Source: Lactonifactor longoviformis DSM 17459 (GTDB lineage: Bacteria; Bacillota; Clostridia; Lachnospirales; Lachnospiraceae). From it: 57,778 bases of DNA. The notes beneath the pieces are model-generated. The model saw only the letters and a program-made list of their open reading frames with translations, did no database searches and was not told where the DNA came from. Every line of letters begins with the position of its first letter. The stretch's first letter is position 1. The position numbers and the translations under genes are program-made. The DNA is taken from contig NZ_FQVI01000028.1 of assembly GCF_900129135.1 (NCBI RefSeq), positions 1 to 57,778 on the forward strand, read 5' to 3'. Shown piece after piece: positions 41,599 through 51,141 of the stretch.

Positions 41599-41627
41599 AT
41601 TATATATAAAACTACTTCGTTTGTCAA
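41599..41627 (-). promoter_or_regulatory. Promoter of the TetR/CPBP operon
   Basis: Consensus TTGACA and TATAAT are 17 bp apart on the minus strand. The rest of the 342-bp gap up to the phosphoketolase start (41628-41815) holds no further structure that I can support. Confidence 0.85.
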
Positions 41628-41815
41628 TCTTGTTTGATATACTTCAAACTTGTATCAATTTTCTTATTCTTACCCATACTGCGGCTGCTGCTTTTTTGTA
41701 TCCCCTGTGTCTTGCTGCCACGGTAAAACCCTTTTTCTGTCTAAATACAGGCTTTATTCCTGGACGCAGCATCAAAAATAGGAGGAAATTCCTTTCAAAA
41801 CTTTTTAAAAACAAG

Positions 41816-41844
41816 TTGTGTTACATGTCAACAAGTACTATACT
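41816..41844 (+). promoter_or_regulatory. Promoter of the phosphoketolase gene
   Basis: TTGTGT and TATACT are 17 bp apart; the start point near 41851 leaves a leader of about 50 nt. Confidence 0.6.
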
Positions 41845-41900
41845 CATGATCGTTAAAAAATAAACACTTTATTAAGATGATTTGCGAAAGGAGTATTACC

Positions 41901-44279
41901 ATGCCAGAAACAACGAATACCTGTCTGGAAAAACAGCCTTTAAATGATGAGCTGCTTCAGAAGATGGATGCCTACTGGAGAGCAGACAATTATCTTTCCG
42001 CCGGACAACTCTATTTGCTTGACAATCCGCTGCTGCGTGAGCCTCTTACCATGGAGCACGTAAAGAAAAAGATCGTAGGCCACTGGGGAACCGTACCAGG
42101 CCAGAACTTTATCTATGTACACTTAAACCGCGTGATTAAACGCTACGATCTGGACATGATCTACATCTCAGGTCCGGGACACGGCGGAAACTTTATGGTG
42201 GCCAATACTTACCTGGAAGGTACATACAGTGAAGTATATCCTAACATCAGCCGTGATGTGGAGGGTATGAAAAAATTATTCAAACAATTTTCTTTCCCGG
42301 GCGGAATCTCCAGCCATGTAGCCCCGGAAACCCCTGGCTCTATCAATGAGGGCGGAGAGCTTGGGTATTCTCTCGCTCATGCATTCGGATCGGTATTCGA
42401 TAACCCGGAGCTTATCACCACCTGTGTGGTAGGTGACGGAGAGGCAGAGACTGGTCCTCTCGCTACCGCCTGGCATTCCAATAAATTTTTGAACCCTGTG
42501 ACCGACGGTGCTGTGCTTCCTATTATGCACCTGAATGGTTATAAGATCAGCAACCCCACCATTTTCTCCCGCATCTCCCATGAAGAGCTGGAAAAATTCT
42601 TTGAAGGCTGCGGCTGGAAACCATATTTTGTAGAGGGCAATGACCCAATGACCATGCATCGTCTCATGGCAGAGACGCTGGATACGGTAATAGAGGAGAT
42701 CAAAGAGATTCAGAAAAATGCAAGGGAAAACAATGATTCCTCCCGTCCTAAGTGGCCTATGATAATTCTCCGCACGCCAAAGGGATGGACCGGACCGAAG
42801 AGCGTTGACGGCAGCGAGATCGAAGGAACCTTCCGTGCCCACCAGGTTCCCATGTCCATGGAGCAGCCGGAGCATCTGGAACTGCTGAAAGAATGGCTTT
42901 TAAGCTATCACCCGGAAGAATTATTTGACGAAAACGGACGTCTGATTCCTGAACTGGAAGAACTGGCACCAAAGGGCGATCGGCGTATGGGGGCGAATCC
43001 CCACGCAAACGGAGGACTTCTACTCCGTGACCTGCGCCTTCCGGATTTCCGCAGCTACGGCCTTGACGTTCCGGCTCCGGGCGCAGTAAAAGCACAGGAT
43101 ATGATTGAGCTGGGCGGATTCGTGAGAGATATTTTCAAGCTCAACGAGAAGAGCCGAAACTTCCGTATCTTCGGTCCTGACGAAACCATGTCCAACCGCC
43201 TGGGCAAAGTATTTGAGGTTACAAACCGTGACTGGAACGGGGATCTGAAAGACAACGATGAATTTCTTGCGCATGACGGACGGGTCATGGATTCCATGCT
43301 AAGCGAGCATATGTGCGAGGGATGGCTGGAAGGCTATCTTCTCACGGGACGCCACGGCTTCTTTGCCAGCTACGAAGCATTTATCCGCATCGTAGACTCC
43401 ATGTTCAGCCAGCACGCAAAATGGCTGAAGGTAACCTCCGAGCTTCCCTGGCGGCAGAAAATCGCCTCCCTGAACTTCATTTTAAGCTCAAATGTATGGC
43501 AGCAGGACCACAACGGATTTACCCATCAGGATCCCGGATTCTTAGATCATGTAGCCAACAAAAAAGCAGACGTTGTACGCCTATACCTTCCGCCGGACAC
43601 CAACTGTCTTCTCTCCTGCTTTGACCACTGCATCAGAAGCAAAAATTATGTGAATGTTATGGTTACCTCCAAGCATCCCAGTACCCAGTGGCTTACCATG
43701 GAGCAGGCAGTAAAACACTGTACACAGGGAATCGGCATCTGGGAGTGGGCCAGCAGCGATCAGGGCGAAGAGCCCGACGTAGTCATGGCCTGCTGCGGAG
43801 ATACCCCAACCCTTGAAACCCTGGCAGCAGTGACCATCTTAAGAGAGGCAATGCCAGAAATCAAAATCCGTGTAATAAACATCGTAGACCTAATGAAACT
43901 GGAGCCTCAGTCCAAGCACCCCCACGGCTTAAGCGACGCAGACTACGATGCACTCTTTACCAAAGATAAACCTATCATATTTAACTTCCACGGATATCCG
44001 ACCCTGATCCATGAACTCACCTACCACCGTCATAACCGGAATCTATATGTCCACGGATACCAGGAAGAGGGAACCATCACCACCCCCTTCGATATGCGTG
44101 TACAGAATGAAATCGACCGCTTCCACCTGGTACAGGATGTCATTCAGCACCTGCCTCAGCTGGGCAACCGGGGTTCCTACCTGGTACAGAAAATGCGGGA
44201 CAAGCTGGTAGAACATAAACAATATATCGCTGAATACGGCCAGGATCTGCCGGAAATCAGAGACTGGAAATGGCAGTAA
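41901..44279 (+). CDS. xfp: Xylulose-5-phosphate/fructose-6-phosphate phosphoketolase (792 aa)
   Basis: The thiamine-diphosphate enzyme splits xylulose 5-P (to acetyl-P and glyceraldehyde 3-P) or fructose 6-P (to acetyl-P and erythrose 4-P). The family signatures [15 protein letters not shown] and [19 protein letters not shown] are present, as are [19 protein letters not shown] near the N-terminus and [20 protein letters not shown] in the second half. The length equals the norm. The ATG at 41901 follows AAAGGAG by 8 bp; an earlier ATG has no such site. It is a single-gene unit followed by a 42-bp palindrome. It would channel pentose and erythrose phosphates, including those from the operon at 25-38 kb, to acetyl phosphate. 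Confidence 0.96.
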   Translation: MPETTNTCLEKQPLNDELLQKMDAYWRADNYLSAGQLYLLDNPLLREPLTMEHVKKKIVGHWGTVPGQNFIYVHLNRVIKRYDLDMIYISGPGHGGNFMVANTYLEGTYSEVYPNISRDVEGMKKLFKQFSFPGGISSHVAPETPGSINEGGELGYSLAHAFGSVFDNPELITTCVVGDGEAETGPLATAWHSNKFLNPVTDGAVLPIMHLNGYKISNPTIFSRISHEELEKFFEGCGWKPYFVEGNDPMTMHRLMAETLDTVIEEIKEIQKNARENNDSSRPKWPMIILRTPKGWTGPKSVDGSEIEGTFRAHQVPMSMEQPEHLELLKEWLLSYHPEELFDENGRLIPELEELAPKGDRRMGANPHANGGLLLRDLRLPDFRSYGLDVPAPGAVKAQDMIELGGFVRDIFKLNEKSRNFRIFGPDETMSNRLGKVFEVTNRDWNGDLKDNDEFLAHDGRVMDSMLSEHMCEGWLEGYLLTGRHGFFASYEAFIRIVDSMFSQHAKWLKVTSELPWRQKIASLNFILSSNVWQQDHNGFTHQDPGFLDHVANKKADVVRLYLPPDTNCLLSCFDHCIRSKNYVNVMVTSKHPSTQWLTMEQAVKHCTQGIGIWEWASSDQGEEPDVVMACCGDTPTLETLAAVTILREAMPEIKIRVINIVDLMKLEPQSKHPHGLSDADYDALFTKDKPIIFNFHGYPTLIHELTYHRHNRNLYVHGYQEEGTITTPFDMRVQNEIDRFHLVQDVIQHLPQLGNRGSYLVQKMRDKLVEHKQYIAEYGQDLPEIRDWKWQ

Positions 44280-44294
44280 AGTAAATTTTGGCAA

Positions 44295-44336
44295 ATTTGG
44301 GGACGTGTTCTTTCTAGAAAGAACACGTCCCCAAAT
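44295..44336. repeat. 42-bp perfect palindrome behind xfp
   Basis: Two 21-base arms (ATTTGGGGACGTGTTCTTTC plus T, then the reverse complement) meet without a loop at 44315/44316. No T-run follows on either strand, so it is not a standard terminator. It looks like a stand-alone palindromic repeat of the REP or small mobile type, or an mRNA 3' stabiliser between two convergent genes. Confidence 0.8.
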
Positions 44337-44340
44337 CAAC

Positions 44341-45279
44341 TCAGGGTGTCCCAGCTTCGGAAAGCCCTGTCCCTTTTTCACTTCCTATCTCTATTTTCTT
44401 ACTCCTCCCCTCTGACAGCAGCAATCCCGCCAATGTCATAAGTATCCCAAAAACGGATGCTCCGGGTATCCTCTCCCCTAATATAATGGCAGAGGTTACC
44501 GCCGTAATTACCGGAACCATATAGATATACACACTGGTTTTCACCGGCCCCAGGATTTTCACTCCGAAATTCCACGTCACAAAGCATATGGCAGACGCTC
44601 CGACTCCCAAAAACAACAGATTCCCCAAGTTCTTCAGCTGGGTGACCTGCCCCAGGCTTATCTTAAAATCACTTGCCAGGATAACCGGAATCATAAAGAT
44701 CAGCCCGTAAAAAAATGTGCGCCGGGTTGCCTGTATCACATGATAGCCAAAGGCACTGACTTTTTTTGTTATGGTGGAGTATGCTGCCCACACAACTGCA
44801 GCCGCCACTGCCAGTATATCTCCCAGGGGATTGATGGAGAGCTTTGCCTCACTGCTGAAGCTGATAAGGGCTATTCCTCCCATGGCAATGACGAAGCCGG
44901 ACAGAAAGCGTTTTCCCGGCCTGTCTCCTCCCAAAAATATCCAGGAAAATACAGCAGTAAAAAACGGAGCAATGGATATAATAACTCCAACATTAGATGC
45001 CAGGGTATACGTCAGGGCTATATTTTCCAGCAGATAATACAAGGCAATTCCGGTGAGCCCTGCTGCGGCGAAATACCACTCCTGTTTCCTGGAGGTCAGA
45101 GCAAGCTTTCTGGGATACACCAGCCACAGCACAAGATATCCCATTAGGAAACGTATAAATAATATTTCTATGGGCGTAAACTCCCTTAATAGTACTTTTG
45201 TAGATATAAAGGTGGTGCCCCAGATCAGTATTGTAACGCCCGCGGCAGCATGTCCCCGGACAGTAGTTTGCTTTTCCAT
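44341..45279 (-). CDS. EamA/DMT-family transporter (312 aa)
   Basis: Ten hydrophobic segments in two EamA repeats: the first begins AAGVTILIWGTTFISTKVLL, the second around AAAVVWAAYSTITKKVSAFG. Members export amino acids, metabolites or drugs. The C-terminus is a short charged tail (SEGRSKKIEIGSEKG). It lies 1 bp after the AraC regulator gene's stop and is probably controlled by it as one operon. The substrate is not predictable. Confidence 0.87.
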   Translation of the reverse strand: MEKQTTVRGHAAAGVTILIWGTTFISTKVLLREFTPIEILFIRFLMGYLVLWLVYPRKLALTSRKQEWYFAAAGLTGIALYYLLENIALTYTLASNVGVIISIAPFFTAVFSWIFLGGDRPGKRFLSGFVIAMGGIALISFSSEAKLSINPLGDILAVAAAVVWAAYSTITKKVSAFGYHVIQATRRTFFYGLIFMIPVILASDFKISLGQVTQLKNLGNLLFLGVGASAICFVTWNFGVKILGPVKTSVYIYMVPVITAVTSAIILGERIPGASVFGILMTLAGLLLSEGRSKKIEIGSEKGTGLSEAGTP

Positions 45280-45280
45280 T

Positions 45281-46135
45281 CTATTGCTCCTTTGCTGCAG
45301 AGCCGGAGCCTGCCGGCTGCTGAAAGATTCTCTGATACTGTTTCGGTGTCAGCCCAATAAACTCCTTAAAAAAGTTCGTAAAGTGGCTCTGATCCGAAAA
45401 CCCAGTCATACCTGAAACATCGACCGGTGTCTCTCCCTGCTCCAAGAGCTTTTTGGCCTGTTTTAGCCGCACATTCTGCAGATACCGGTAGGGAGACACA
45501 CCGGTCTCTTTGGTAAAGGTCCGCAGAAGATAGGATTTCCCGAAGCTGGTCATAGATAAAAGTTCGTCAAGGGTTATATTCTCATAAAAATGCCTCTCCA
45601 TATATTCACAGAGCATCTGAATCTGAGGGTTGGGTTCCGAAACAGTAATCTCGTCAATGGGTGTGGTATACTCCCCAATTACCTGTTCCAGCAGAAAAAA
45701 TAAGTTCTCCTCCCTCTCCATCCTGGGAGCCCTGTCCACAATGCTCTGATACAGCGTATTAACCGAAGGCGCCGTCTCACTCTGATACACCACATTGCGG
45801 TCAAAGTGAGGCAAATATTTTTTTCCCGTAATCTCCCCCACCGCCTGTTCCATTATTTCCGGTTTTATATTAACTGCCCGGTAATCCAGGTTCTCCCCGT
45901 TGACAGGCCCGCAGCAGTGATTATCTCTGGGATTAAACAAAAGCAGATCCCCCGCCGCAACATCATACTCTTTTCCTCTGCACCACAGGTGACGCCTTCC
46001 TCCTTCCACAAACCCTATCACATAGTAATCATGAAAATGATTTGGAAATTTCTGTACAATCCCCTTCAGATTGTACGCTTCTAATTCCAGCTCAAAGTCA
46101 TAATATACTCTTCTTTGCTCTTCTATATTCGGCAT
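45281..46135 (-). CDS. AraC-family transcriptional regulator with cupin sensor (284 aa)
   Basis: The N-terminal half is a cupin ligand domain (FPNHFHDYYVIGFVEGGRRH). The C-terminal half has two helix-turn-helix motifs (LDELLSMTSFGKSYLLRTFT and VDVSGMTGFSDQSHFTNFFK, ending GLTPKQYQRIF), as in AraC/XylS activators. GAGGAG lies 8 bp before the ATG. It is co-transcribed with the EamA transporter gene that follows and probably controls that exporter in response to a small ligand. Confidence 0.9.
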   Translation of the reverse strand: MPNIEEQRRVYYDFELELEAYNLKGIVQKFPNHFHDYYVIGFVEGGRRHLWCRGKEYDVAAGDLLLFNPRDNHCCGPVNGENLDYRAVNIKPEIMEQAVGEITGKKYLPHFDRNVVYQSETAPSVNTLYQSIVDRAPRMEREENLFFLLEQVIGEYTTPIDEITVSEPNPQIQMLCEYMERHFYENITLDELLSMTSFGKSYLLRTFTKETGVSPYRYLQNVRLKQAKKLLEQGETPVDVSGMTGFSDQSHFTNFFKEFIGLTPKQYQRIFQQPAGSGSAAKEQ

Positions 46136-46217
46136 AACCAGTCTCCTCTCACTGTTTTTATCAGTCTACCACCGGCGGAATTATTTTTCTTGTAAGATAT
46201 TACACCAATGAATTCAT

Positions 46218-46246
46218 TTGCTTTCCCCTGCACTCTGCCATATAAT
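46218..46246 (+). promoter_or_regulatory. Promoter of the MgtC/SapB-like gene
   Basis: TTGCTT and a perfect TATAAT are 17 bp apart; the start codon follows 29 bp later. Confidence 0.75.
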
Positions 46247-46275
46247 ATTTCTATACAACCCAAGGAGGTGATATT

Positions 46276-46947
46276 TTGCAGGCTTATTTCATGGAACAAG
46301 GAATCTTTCTTCTCCGCCTGCTGGGCGCGTCCGTCTGCGGCGGAATCATCGGATATGAGCGGGAAAGCCGTCTGAAAATTGCAGGGATCAGAACCCATAC
46401 CATTGTATCTCTGGCCTCTGCCCTTATGATGATTTTATCCAAATATGCCTTTTATGATGTTCTCTCTGACACCATCCGTCTGGATCCCTCACGAATCGCC
46501 GCCGGTGTGGTAACCGCCATAGGATTTCTTGGCGCCAGCGTTATCTTTACAAGAAACATGAACGTAAGCGGACTGACCACAGCTGCAGGAATCTGGGCTA
46601 CCGTGGGCATCGGGATGGCCTTCGGTGCCGGAATGTACATTATGGGTGCCGCTTCAACCCTCATCATTCTTCTGATGCAGTACATCTTTCACCGGAATCT
46701 GAAAATTGTAAAATCTCCTGCTATTGAACAGATCACCATTCATATTCAGGAGGATCAGGATATCAACGGCCTGTTAGATCGCGCTTTCACCAGCAGAGAG
46801 ATTAAAATCTCAAATATAAAAGCCACCAGAATCCAGGGACAGATGCTGGAGCTGAAGCTTTTTGTGAGATTCCCAATCAACTATGAGGTTGAAGATGTCA
46901 TAGAACTTCTAAAAGATATCCCCGAGATTGCATCTATCGATATATGA
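46276..46947 (+). CDS. MgtC/SapB-family membrane protein (223 aa)
   Basis: The N-terminal two thirds hold four to five membrane segments with the family's blocks CGGIIGYERESRLKIAGIRT, AIGFLGASVIFTRN and GLTTAAGIWATVGIGMAFGAG. A C-terminal ACT-like cytoplasmic domain follows (EQITIHIQEDQDINGLLDRA). The family is linked to growth at low magnesium and modulation of membrane ATPase. The start is TTG: AAGGAGG is 7 bp before it, whereas the next ATG five codons on is too far. It is transcribed alone, convergent with the response regulator. Confidence 0.88.
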   Translation: MQAYFMEQGIFLLRLLGASVCGGIIGYERESRLKIAGIRTHTIVSLASALMMILSKYAFYDVLSDTIRLDPSRIAAGVVTAIGFLGASVIFTRNMNVSGLTTAAGIWATVGIGMAFGAGMYIMGAASTLIILLMQYIFHRNLKIVKSPAIEQITIHIQEDQDINGLLDRAFTSREIKISNIKATRIQGQMLELKLFVRFPINYEVEDVIELLKDIPEIASIDI

Positions 46948-46954
46948 CCATTAC

Positions 46955-46984
46955 AGACCGGAGAGCCGCGGCTGCCTCCGGTCT
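46955..46984. terminator. Bidirectional hairpin between mgtC-like gene and response regulator
   Basis: AGACCGGAG pairs with CTCCGGTCT around the self-complementary AGCCGCGGCT. It lies between two convergent genes and touches the stop codon of the response regulator. ATCTTTCATATT follows on the plus strand. Confidence 0.65.
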
Positions 46985-47609
46985 ATCTTTCATATTCTGT
47001 AAAGTCCGGGACAATATACCCCATCTGAATGGCCTTCGTAACAGCCTCAACAGCAGATGACACCTCCAGCTTTTCAAAAATATGCTGCAGATGATTTGAG
47101 ACAGTGCGCTCGCTGCTGTACAGCTGCCTTGCAATCTCCCTGCGCTTTGTACCTGCCGCCACTAATGAAAGTACCTTTTTTTCCGTCTCTGTCAAGTCCT
47201 CCGCCATCCAAGTGTCTGCCGGAAAATAAACCCTTCCGCTCTGCACTTTCTTCAGTACTGCAACAAGCTCCTCCGGTTCCACATTCTTATTCACAAACCC
47301 CTTTGCCCCCAGCCGCCTGGCCTCCCTGCGGTATACCGGCAGATCATACCCCGACAGCATTACTATCTTCTGCTGCGGCACCTCATCCAGAATATGACCT
47401 GCTATAAGAAGTCCGTCCTCCTCATTCATTTTCCCTAGATTAATATCCATAAGCAGAATATCCGGCTGTTCCGCTTTTACACGCCTGATAAGCCCGTCGT
47501 CTGCCGCTGCACAGGAAAAACTGTGAATCTCAGGAAAATCCTCCAGGACAATGGAAAGGCTCTTTGCAAAAAGAGCGTGATCATCTACCAATAAAACTTT
47601 GATACGAAT
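46983..47609 (-). CDS. NarL/LuxR-type response regulator, probable non-AUG start
   Basis: The receiver domain reads KVLLVDDHALFAKSLSIVL, with the phospho-acceptor Asp in DILLMDINLG, Ser in VMLSGYD and Lys in GFVNKN. The LuxR-type helix-turn-helix is LTETEKKVLSLVAAGTKRRE, then IARQLYSSERTVSNHLQHIF. No ATG lies at the N-terminus. The ribosome site AAGGGGAGG (about 47610-47618) is followed by ATT CGT ATC AAA, so translation probably begins at ATT (47609) or ATC (47603), giving the standard (R)IKVLLVDD start; a TTG at 47591 would cut off the first beta strand. It overlaps the histidine kinase gene, its presumed partner. Confidence 0.85.
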   Translation of the reverse strand: MRIKVLLVDDHALFAKSLSIVLEDFPEIHSFSCAAADDGLIRRVKAEQPDILLMDINLGKMNEEDGLLIAGHILDEVPQQKIVMLSGYDLPVYRREARRLGAKGFVNKNVEPEELVAVLKKVQSGRVYFPADTWMAEDLTETEKKVLSLVAAGTKRREIARQLYSSERTVSNHLQHIFEKLEVSSAVEAVTKAIQMGYIVPDFTEYER

Positions 47610-49137
47610 CCTCCCCTTTCATTTCCATGGCAATGGTAATACGCGTACCCGCTCCTTTCCCTGACCGGATCTGCATCGTCCCCCCCAGCATACCTACCTG
47701 CTCCAAAATGGAATCCAGGCCCCTGTGGTCCTGGTGTCTATATTCTTCCTGTTCATACCCTTTTCCATTATCCGCAACCTCCAGGAGTATCTTCCCCCTT
47801 TGCTGAGACAGCTCAGCTTGTATCTCAGCCGCCTGCGCATGTTTCAGGGCATTTGTCACCAATTCCCGCAGAATGCGGTAAATCATGACGTTATACGGCT
47901 CCACAAGAAATATATTGTTCTCACAGATAAAATCTATTTTTCCGGCCTTCTCCCCATAATCAGCAGAAAGGGAATCCAGCATATTCTGCATATTTTCTTT
48001 AAGAGTCAGACGTTTCAGCAGGGTGGGGCGGTAACTCTCCATCCGGACCCGAATGGACCGGTTCAGTCCGTCTGCTGTCTCAGCAATAAGTCTTTTGATG
48101 TCCGGCCGGTCCGCCTTGCCCGCCAGATTTTTAATAGAGAGCAAATCCTGCAGTATCTCATCATGAAGGTAATTGGAGAAATCCTCCCGCAGTCTTTCTT
48201 CTCTTTTGAGCTGTGATAAGGAATACTCATAATGATTTTCCGCTCCCCTGTGTACGGTTCTGTGATACAAAAGGATTTGGAAGCATTGGATCATCAGAAA
48301 TAAGACATGGAAAACCATCACAGCTCCCGTCATCCCAAGACCTGTGAGATATCCAACCATCCCCGCAGTCCCGGCGGCGAGGCATAGAACAAAAACGGCC
48401 TCCCTTCCCCTTAAGGCAGAGGAAAGAGGAGCATCAGACCTTCTCCCATTCACAATGCTGTGCACACTGACAACTGAAGTCATAAGGATCAGGTAACTTC
48501 CCATATTCTCCAGATAACGGGCCCGGTCCATAAACACCAGAATGTAACAGGTAAATGGAAGAACCACAAACAAAAAAGAGCGGATCAGCGCCTTCTTCTG
48601 GCTATTAAGAAAGAACAGAATCCTTTTTCTGTGCATCAGCATCAGAATTGTCCCTGCCCCCAGCGCAGCCGAAGACTGCAGAAGAAGAGCAAGAGAAAAA
48701 GCCTGCACAGACAGGAAATATGCCGCGGCAGAACAGCAGCAGGTAATTCGCAAGAGAATCAAAAATGTTTTCTGCCCCCGATAGGCAGATCCCTGGAACA
48801 GAAACGTCTGTAAAAACTCTATAGTCTCCAGTACGGTTACCGGTATCAGAAGATAAAAAATCCCGTGCAGAACTCTATCCGTCCCAAAAAGAGAAAACAA
48901 AAACTGCCACGCCGCAAGGAGCAGCAGCCAAGAGAACTGCGTTAATAAGCGGCTGTTGTTCAAATTTTTAAGAGAAATATAGGCTGCATCCAGAAACAGC
49001 AGGGATATAAGTATCAGGGGAAGCGTATTTGCCAGGCCTGACTGACTTCTGTCTGCCGCCATCCGGCAAAGAAATACAACCGCACATGCCTGGCTGAGCA
49101 CCAGAATCCCCTGCCTGGCCAGATACCGTCTCTCCAC
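47581..49137 (-). CDS. Membrane sensor histidine kinase, HisKA_3 type (518 aa)
   Basis: The first 290 residues hold about eight hydrophobic segments and no large extracellular loop. The dimerisation/phospho-acceptor domain carries FSNYLHDEILQDLLSIKNL with His325, and the ATPase domain follows (ILRELVTNALKHAQAAEIQA, then VADNGKGYEQEEY). HisKA_3 kinases pair with NarL-type regulators such as the one encoded next. It lies 7 bp behind the BceB-like permease gene, so the transporter and the two-component system form one operon. It probably reports flux or ligand binding at the transporter. Confidence 0.9.
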   Translation of the reverse strand: MERRYLARQGILVLSQACAVVFLCRMAADRSQSGLANTLPLILISLLFLDAAYISLKNLNNSRLLTQFSWLLLLAAWQFLFSLFGTDRVLHGIFYLLIPVTVLETIEFLQTFLFQGSAYRGQKTFLILLRITCCCSAAAYFLSVQAFSLALLLQSSAALGAGTILMLMHRKRILFFLNSQKKALIRSFLFVVLPFTCYILVFMDRARYLENMGSYLILMTSVVSVHSIVNGRRSDAPLSSALRGREAVFVLCLAAGTAGMVGYLTGLGMTGAVMVFHVLFLMIQCFQILLYHRTVHRGAENHYEYSLSQLKREERLREDFSNYLHDEILQDLLSIKNLAGKADRPDIKRLIAETADGLNRSIRVRMESYRPTLLKRLTLKENMQNMLDSLSADYGEKAGKIDFICENNIFLVEPYNVMIYRILRELVTNALKHAQAAEIQAELSQQRGKILLEVADNGKGYEQEEYRHQDHRGLDSILEQVGMLGGTMQIRSGKGAGTRITIAMEMKGEDSYQSFIGR

Positions 49138-49144
49138 TTTAGCT

Positions 49145-51130
49145 TCACCGTCCTTTCTCCTTAAGAATAATCCTATAGCAGGCCCTCTTCGTCACCTGAT
49201 AGTATATCAGATAAATGAGGGAGTAGCTTCCTATCGCGCACAGTAACGGAACCAGCACCGCACTGCTTTTCCCCAGCAGGTCATCCATCAAGGCTGATTT
49301 ATAGCAAAACAGCGCAAAGACACTGTGCAGGGTTCCCATGAGAAAGGGCACCAGAAAATAAATCTGTACCTGACTGCGCACTGCTCTCTTTATCATATCA
49401 TAATTATACCCCATTCTGCCCATTATTTCATAGTCCGGCCTGTCATAAACCGCTGCGGAGACTGTCTGAAAATACAGGATACTTCCCGTTGCAATCAGAA
49501 AAATCACTGCCGCAAAACTGATTAGGAGCAAGGTAGAACTATTCAGCTTAATCAGCTCTGACTTGCGCTGAAAGGCGCTCACAAAATATGGATTTCCTGA
49601 TAGGATAGGCCGCAGTGCCTCATACGCCTGTTTTTTGGTTCTCAGTCCTCTGCCCCCGATGCTCATAACAGTATAGGACTCCGCTGATCCTGCTCCAAGC
49701 TCCTCAAAGACCTCATCTGTCACAACTAAAGTACCCACACTGTTAGCGAATCCGATGGGATTCTCCAGGCTGGTATCCTTTACCGTAACCTTACAGGTTC
49801 TTCGTCCTCCTGTTTCCAGTGCATAGACAGCCCCGATATCTCTTTTTGAAGGGTCCGGGCGGTATTTTATCAGAACACATTCATTTGTTCTCAGGGAAGG
49901 GAGATTATTCTTTTTTCCCTGCAGTCCTCTCAGAGATTCATAATCCGTCTCACGGATGCATTCAAACCCTGCTTCCCGTCCTTTATCCGCACTAATGCCA
50001 TATTCCGCGGGAAGCCGCTCAGAAGCCGCTTTTACCTTCCTGACTATAGTCTCACAGAATTCATACCCGCCGCTCCCCACAGTCTTATCCAGTGCCTCCA
50101 GCGCCGCGGTTTTCTCCCCCCTGTCCAAAACCCTGAATTCCATCGAAGAGGGGATGATCCGCTCCAGGGACACCAGTGGGTACCACACAGACAGAACCGT
50201 CGCCCCAAACACTGCAAGAGTCCCCCCTGACAGCAGGATCAAAAGGATCAGTGACTTTGCATTCGTGCGCAGACGGGACATGAATTTTGGCACAGTAATG
50301 ATTGTATTTTCTCTGTAAAAAATGTTTTTCCTGTCCCTGAACATGTTACACACAAAGGGAAGAAAAGACAGGATAAACAGTGCTGTTCCAACCACCGCAA
50401 GCAGCATGGTGAGAAGCGCAATGGGGGAAAACCCAATTCTATACCAGCAGGAAGCCTTTCCTCTCCCCATATCCAAAGCCAGCCCGTATCCTGCCAGCAG
50501 CAGCAGCATGCCAAACACTCCGGCAGTTGGACGGATCCTGAAAGGTTTTTCCGTTCTGCGCTCCATACGGATAGTTTCCATGAGTGTAGACCTCCACAGC
50601 AGCCTGGCATTCGACAGTGTAAGCGCTGCAAGAACGGCCAGAACCGTAAGCAGGCAGAACGCCGCCGCTTTCAGATTGATGAGAGGGATCCTGCTGCTGT
50701 CTACGGCCAGTCCCAGTGCTGCTGTAATCCCCCAGACTGCACCTTTGTGCAGCAATCCCCCGGCCGGAAGTGCCGCACAGATACCTCCGGCACAGATCAG
50801 CATATTCTCCAGGGTTAGGAGACAGAGCATACGCGTTTTAGTGTATCCCAGCAGCGCATATATTCCCAATTCTTTCATCCTCCGCCTCATAAAAAACTGA
50901 TTGGCGTAAGACATATAAAAAACCACAAAGGCAATCACAAAAACAGCCACCGCCCTGCACATAGTCTCCACACGGCCGTCTGAGGATATTTTTTCCAGGA
51001 TTACCTCATTCATAGAGAATGAGACAAAACAGAAAAAAACCGCCAGGACGAGAGCCACAGAGAAAAAGTACAGAGAATAAAAAGAATAATTACGCCTTAC
51101 ATTTTTTATAGCCATAGAAGATACTTTCAT
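49145..51130 (-). CDS. BceB-type ABC transporter permease, FtsX domain (661 aa)
   Basis: The protein has about ten membrane segments with FtsX-like domains at residues about 60-230 (MRRRMKELGIYALLGYTKTR) and again near the C-terminus (DRPDYEIMGRMGYNYDMIKR). A large extracellular domain of about 200 residues (roughly 310-515) lies between segments, as in BceB peptide-antibiotic detoxification transporters. It pairs with the ATPase encoded 11 bp upstream. Family members recognise bacitracin, lantibiotics or other cell-wall-active peptides. Confidence 0.9.
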   Translation of the reverse strand: MKVSSMAIKNVRRNYSFYSLYFFSVALVLAVFFCFVSFSMNEVILEKISSDGRVETMCRAVAVFVIAFVVFYMSYANQFFMRRRMKELGIYALLGYTKTRMLCLLTLENMLICAGGICAALPAGGLLHKGAVWGITAALGLAVDSSRIPLINLKAAAFCLLTVLAVLAALTLSNARLLWRSTLMETIRMERRTEKPFRIRPTAGVFGMLLLLAGYGLALDMGRGKASCWYRIGFSPIALLTMLLAVVGTALFILSFLPFVCNMFRDRKNIFYRENTIITVPKFMSRLRTNAKSLILLILLSGGTLAVFGATVLSVWYPLVSLERIIPSSMEFRVLDRGEKTAALEALDKTVGSGGYEFCETIVRKVKAASERLPAEYGISADKGREAGFECIRETDYESLRGLQGKKNNLPSLRTNECVLIKYRPDPSKRDIGAVYALETGGRRTCKVTVKDTSLENPIGFANSVGTLVVTDEVFEELGAGSAESYTVMSIGGRGLRTKKQAYEALRPILSGNPYFVSAFQRKSELIKLNSSTLLLISFAAVIFLIATGSILYFQTVSAAVYDRPDYEIMGRMGYNYDMIKRAVRSQVQIYFLVPFLMGTLHSVFALFCYKSALMDDLLGKSSAVLVPLLCAIGSYSLIYLIYYQVTKRACYRIILKEKGR

Positions 51131-51141
51131 CCCCGCACCCC

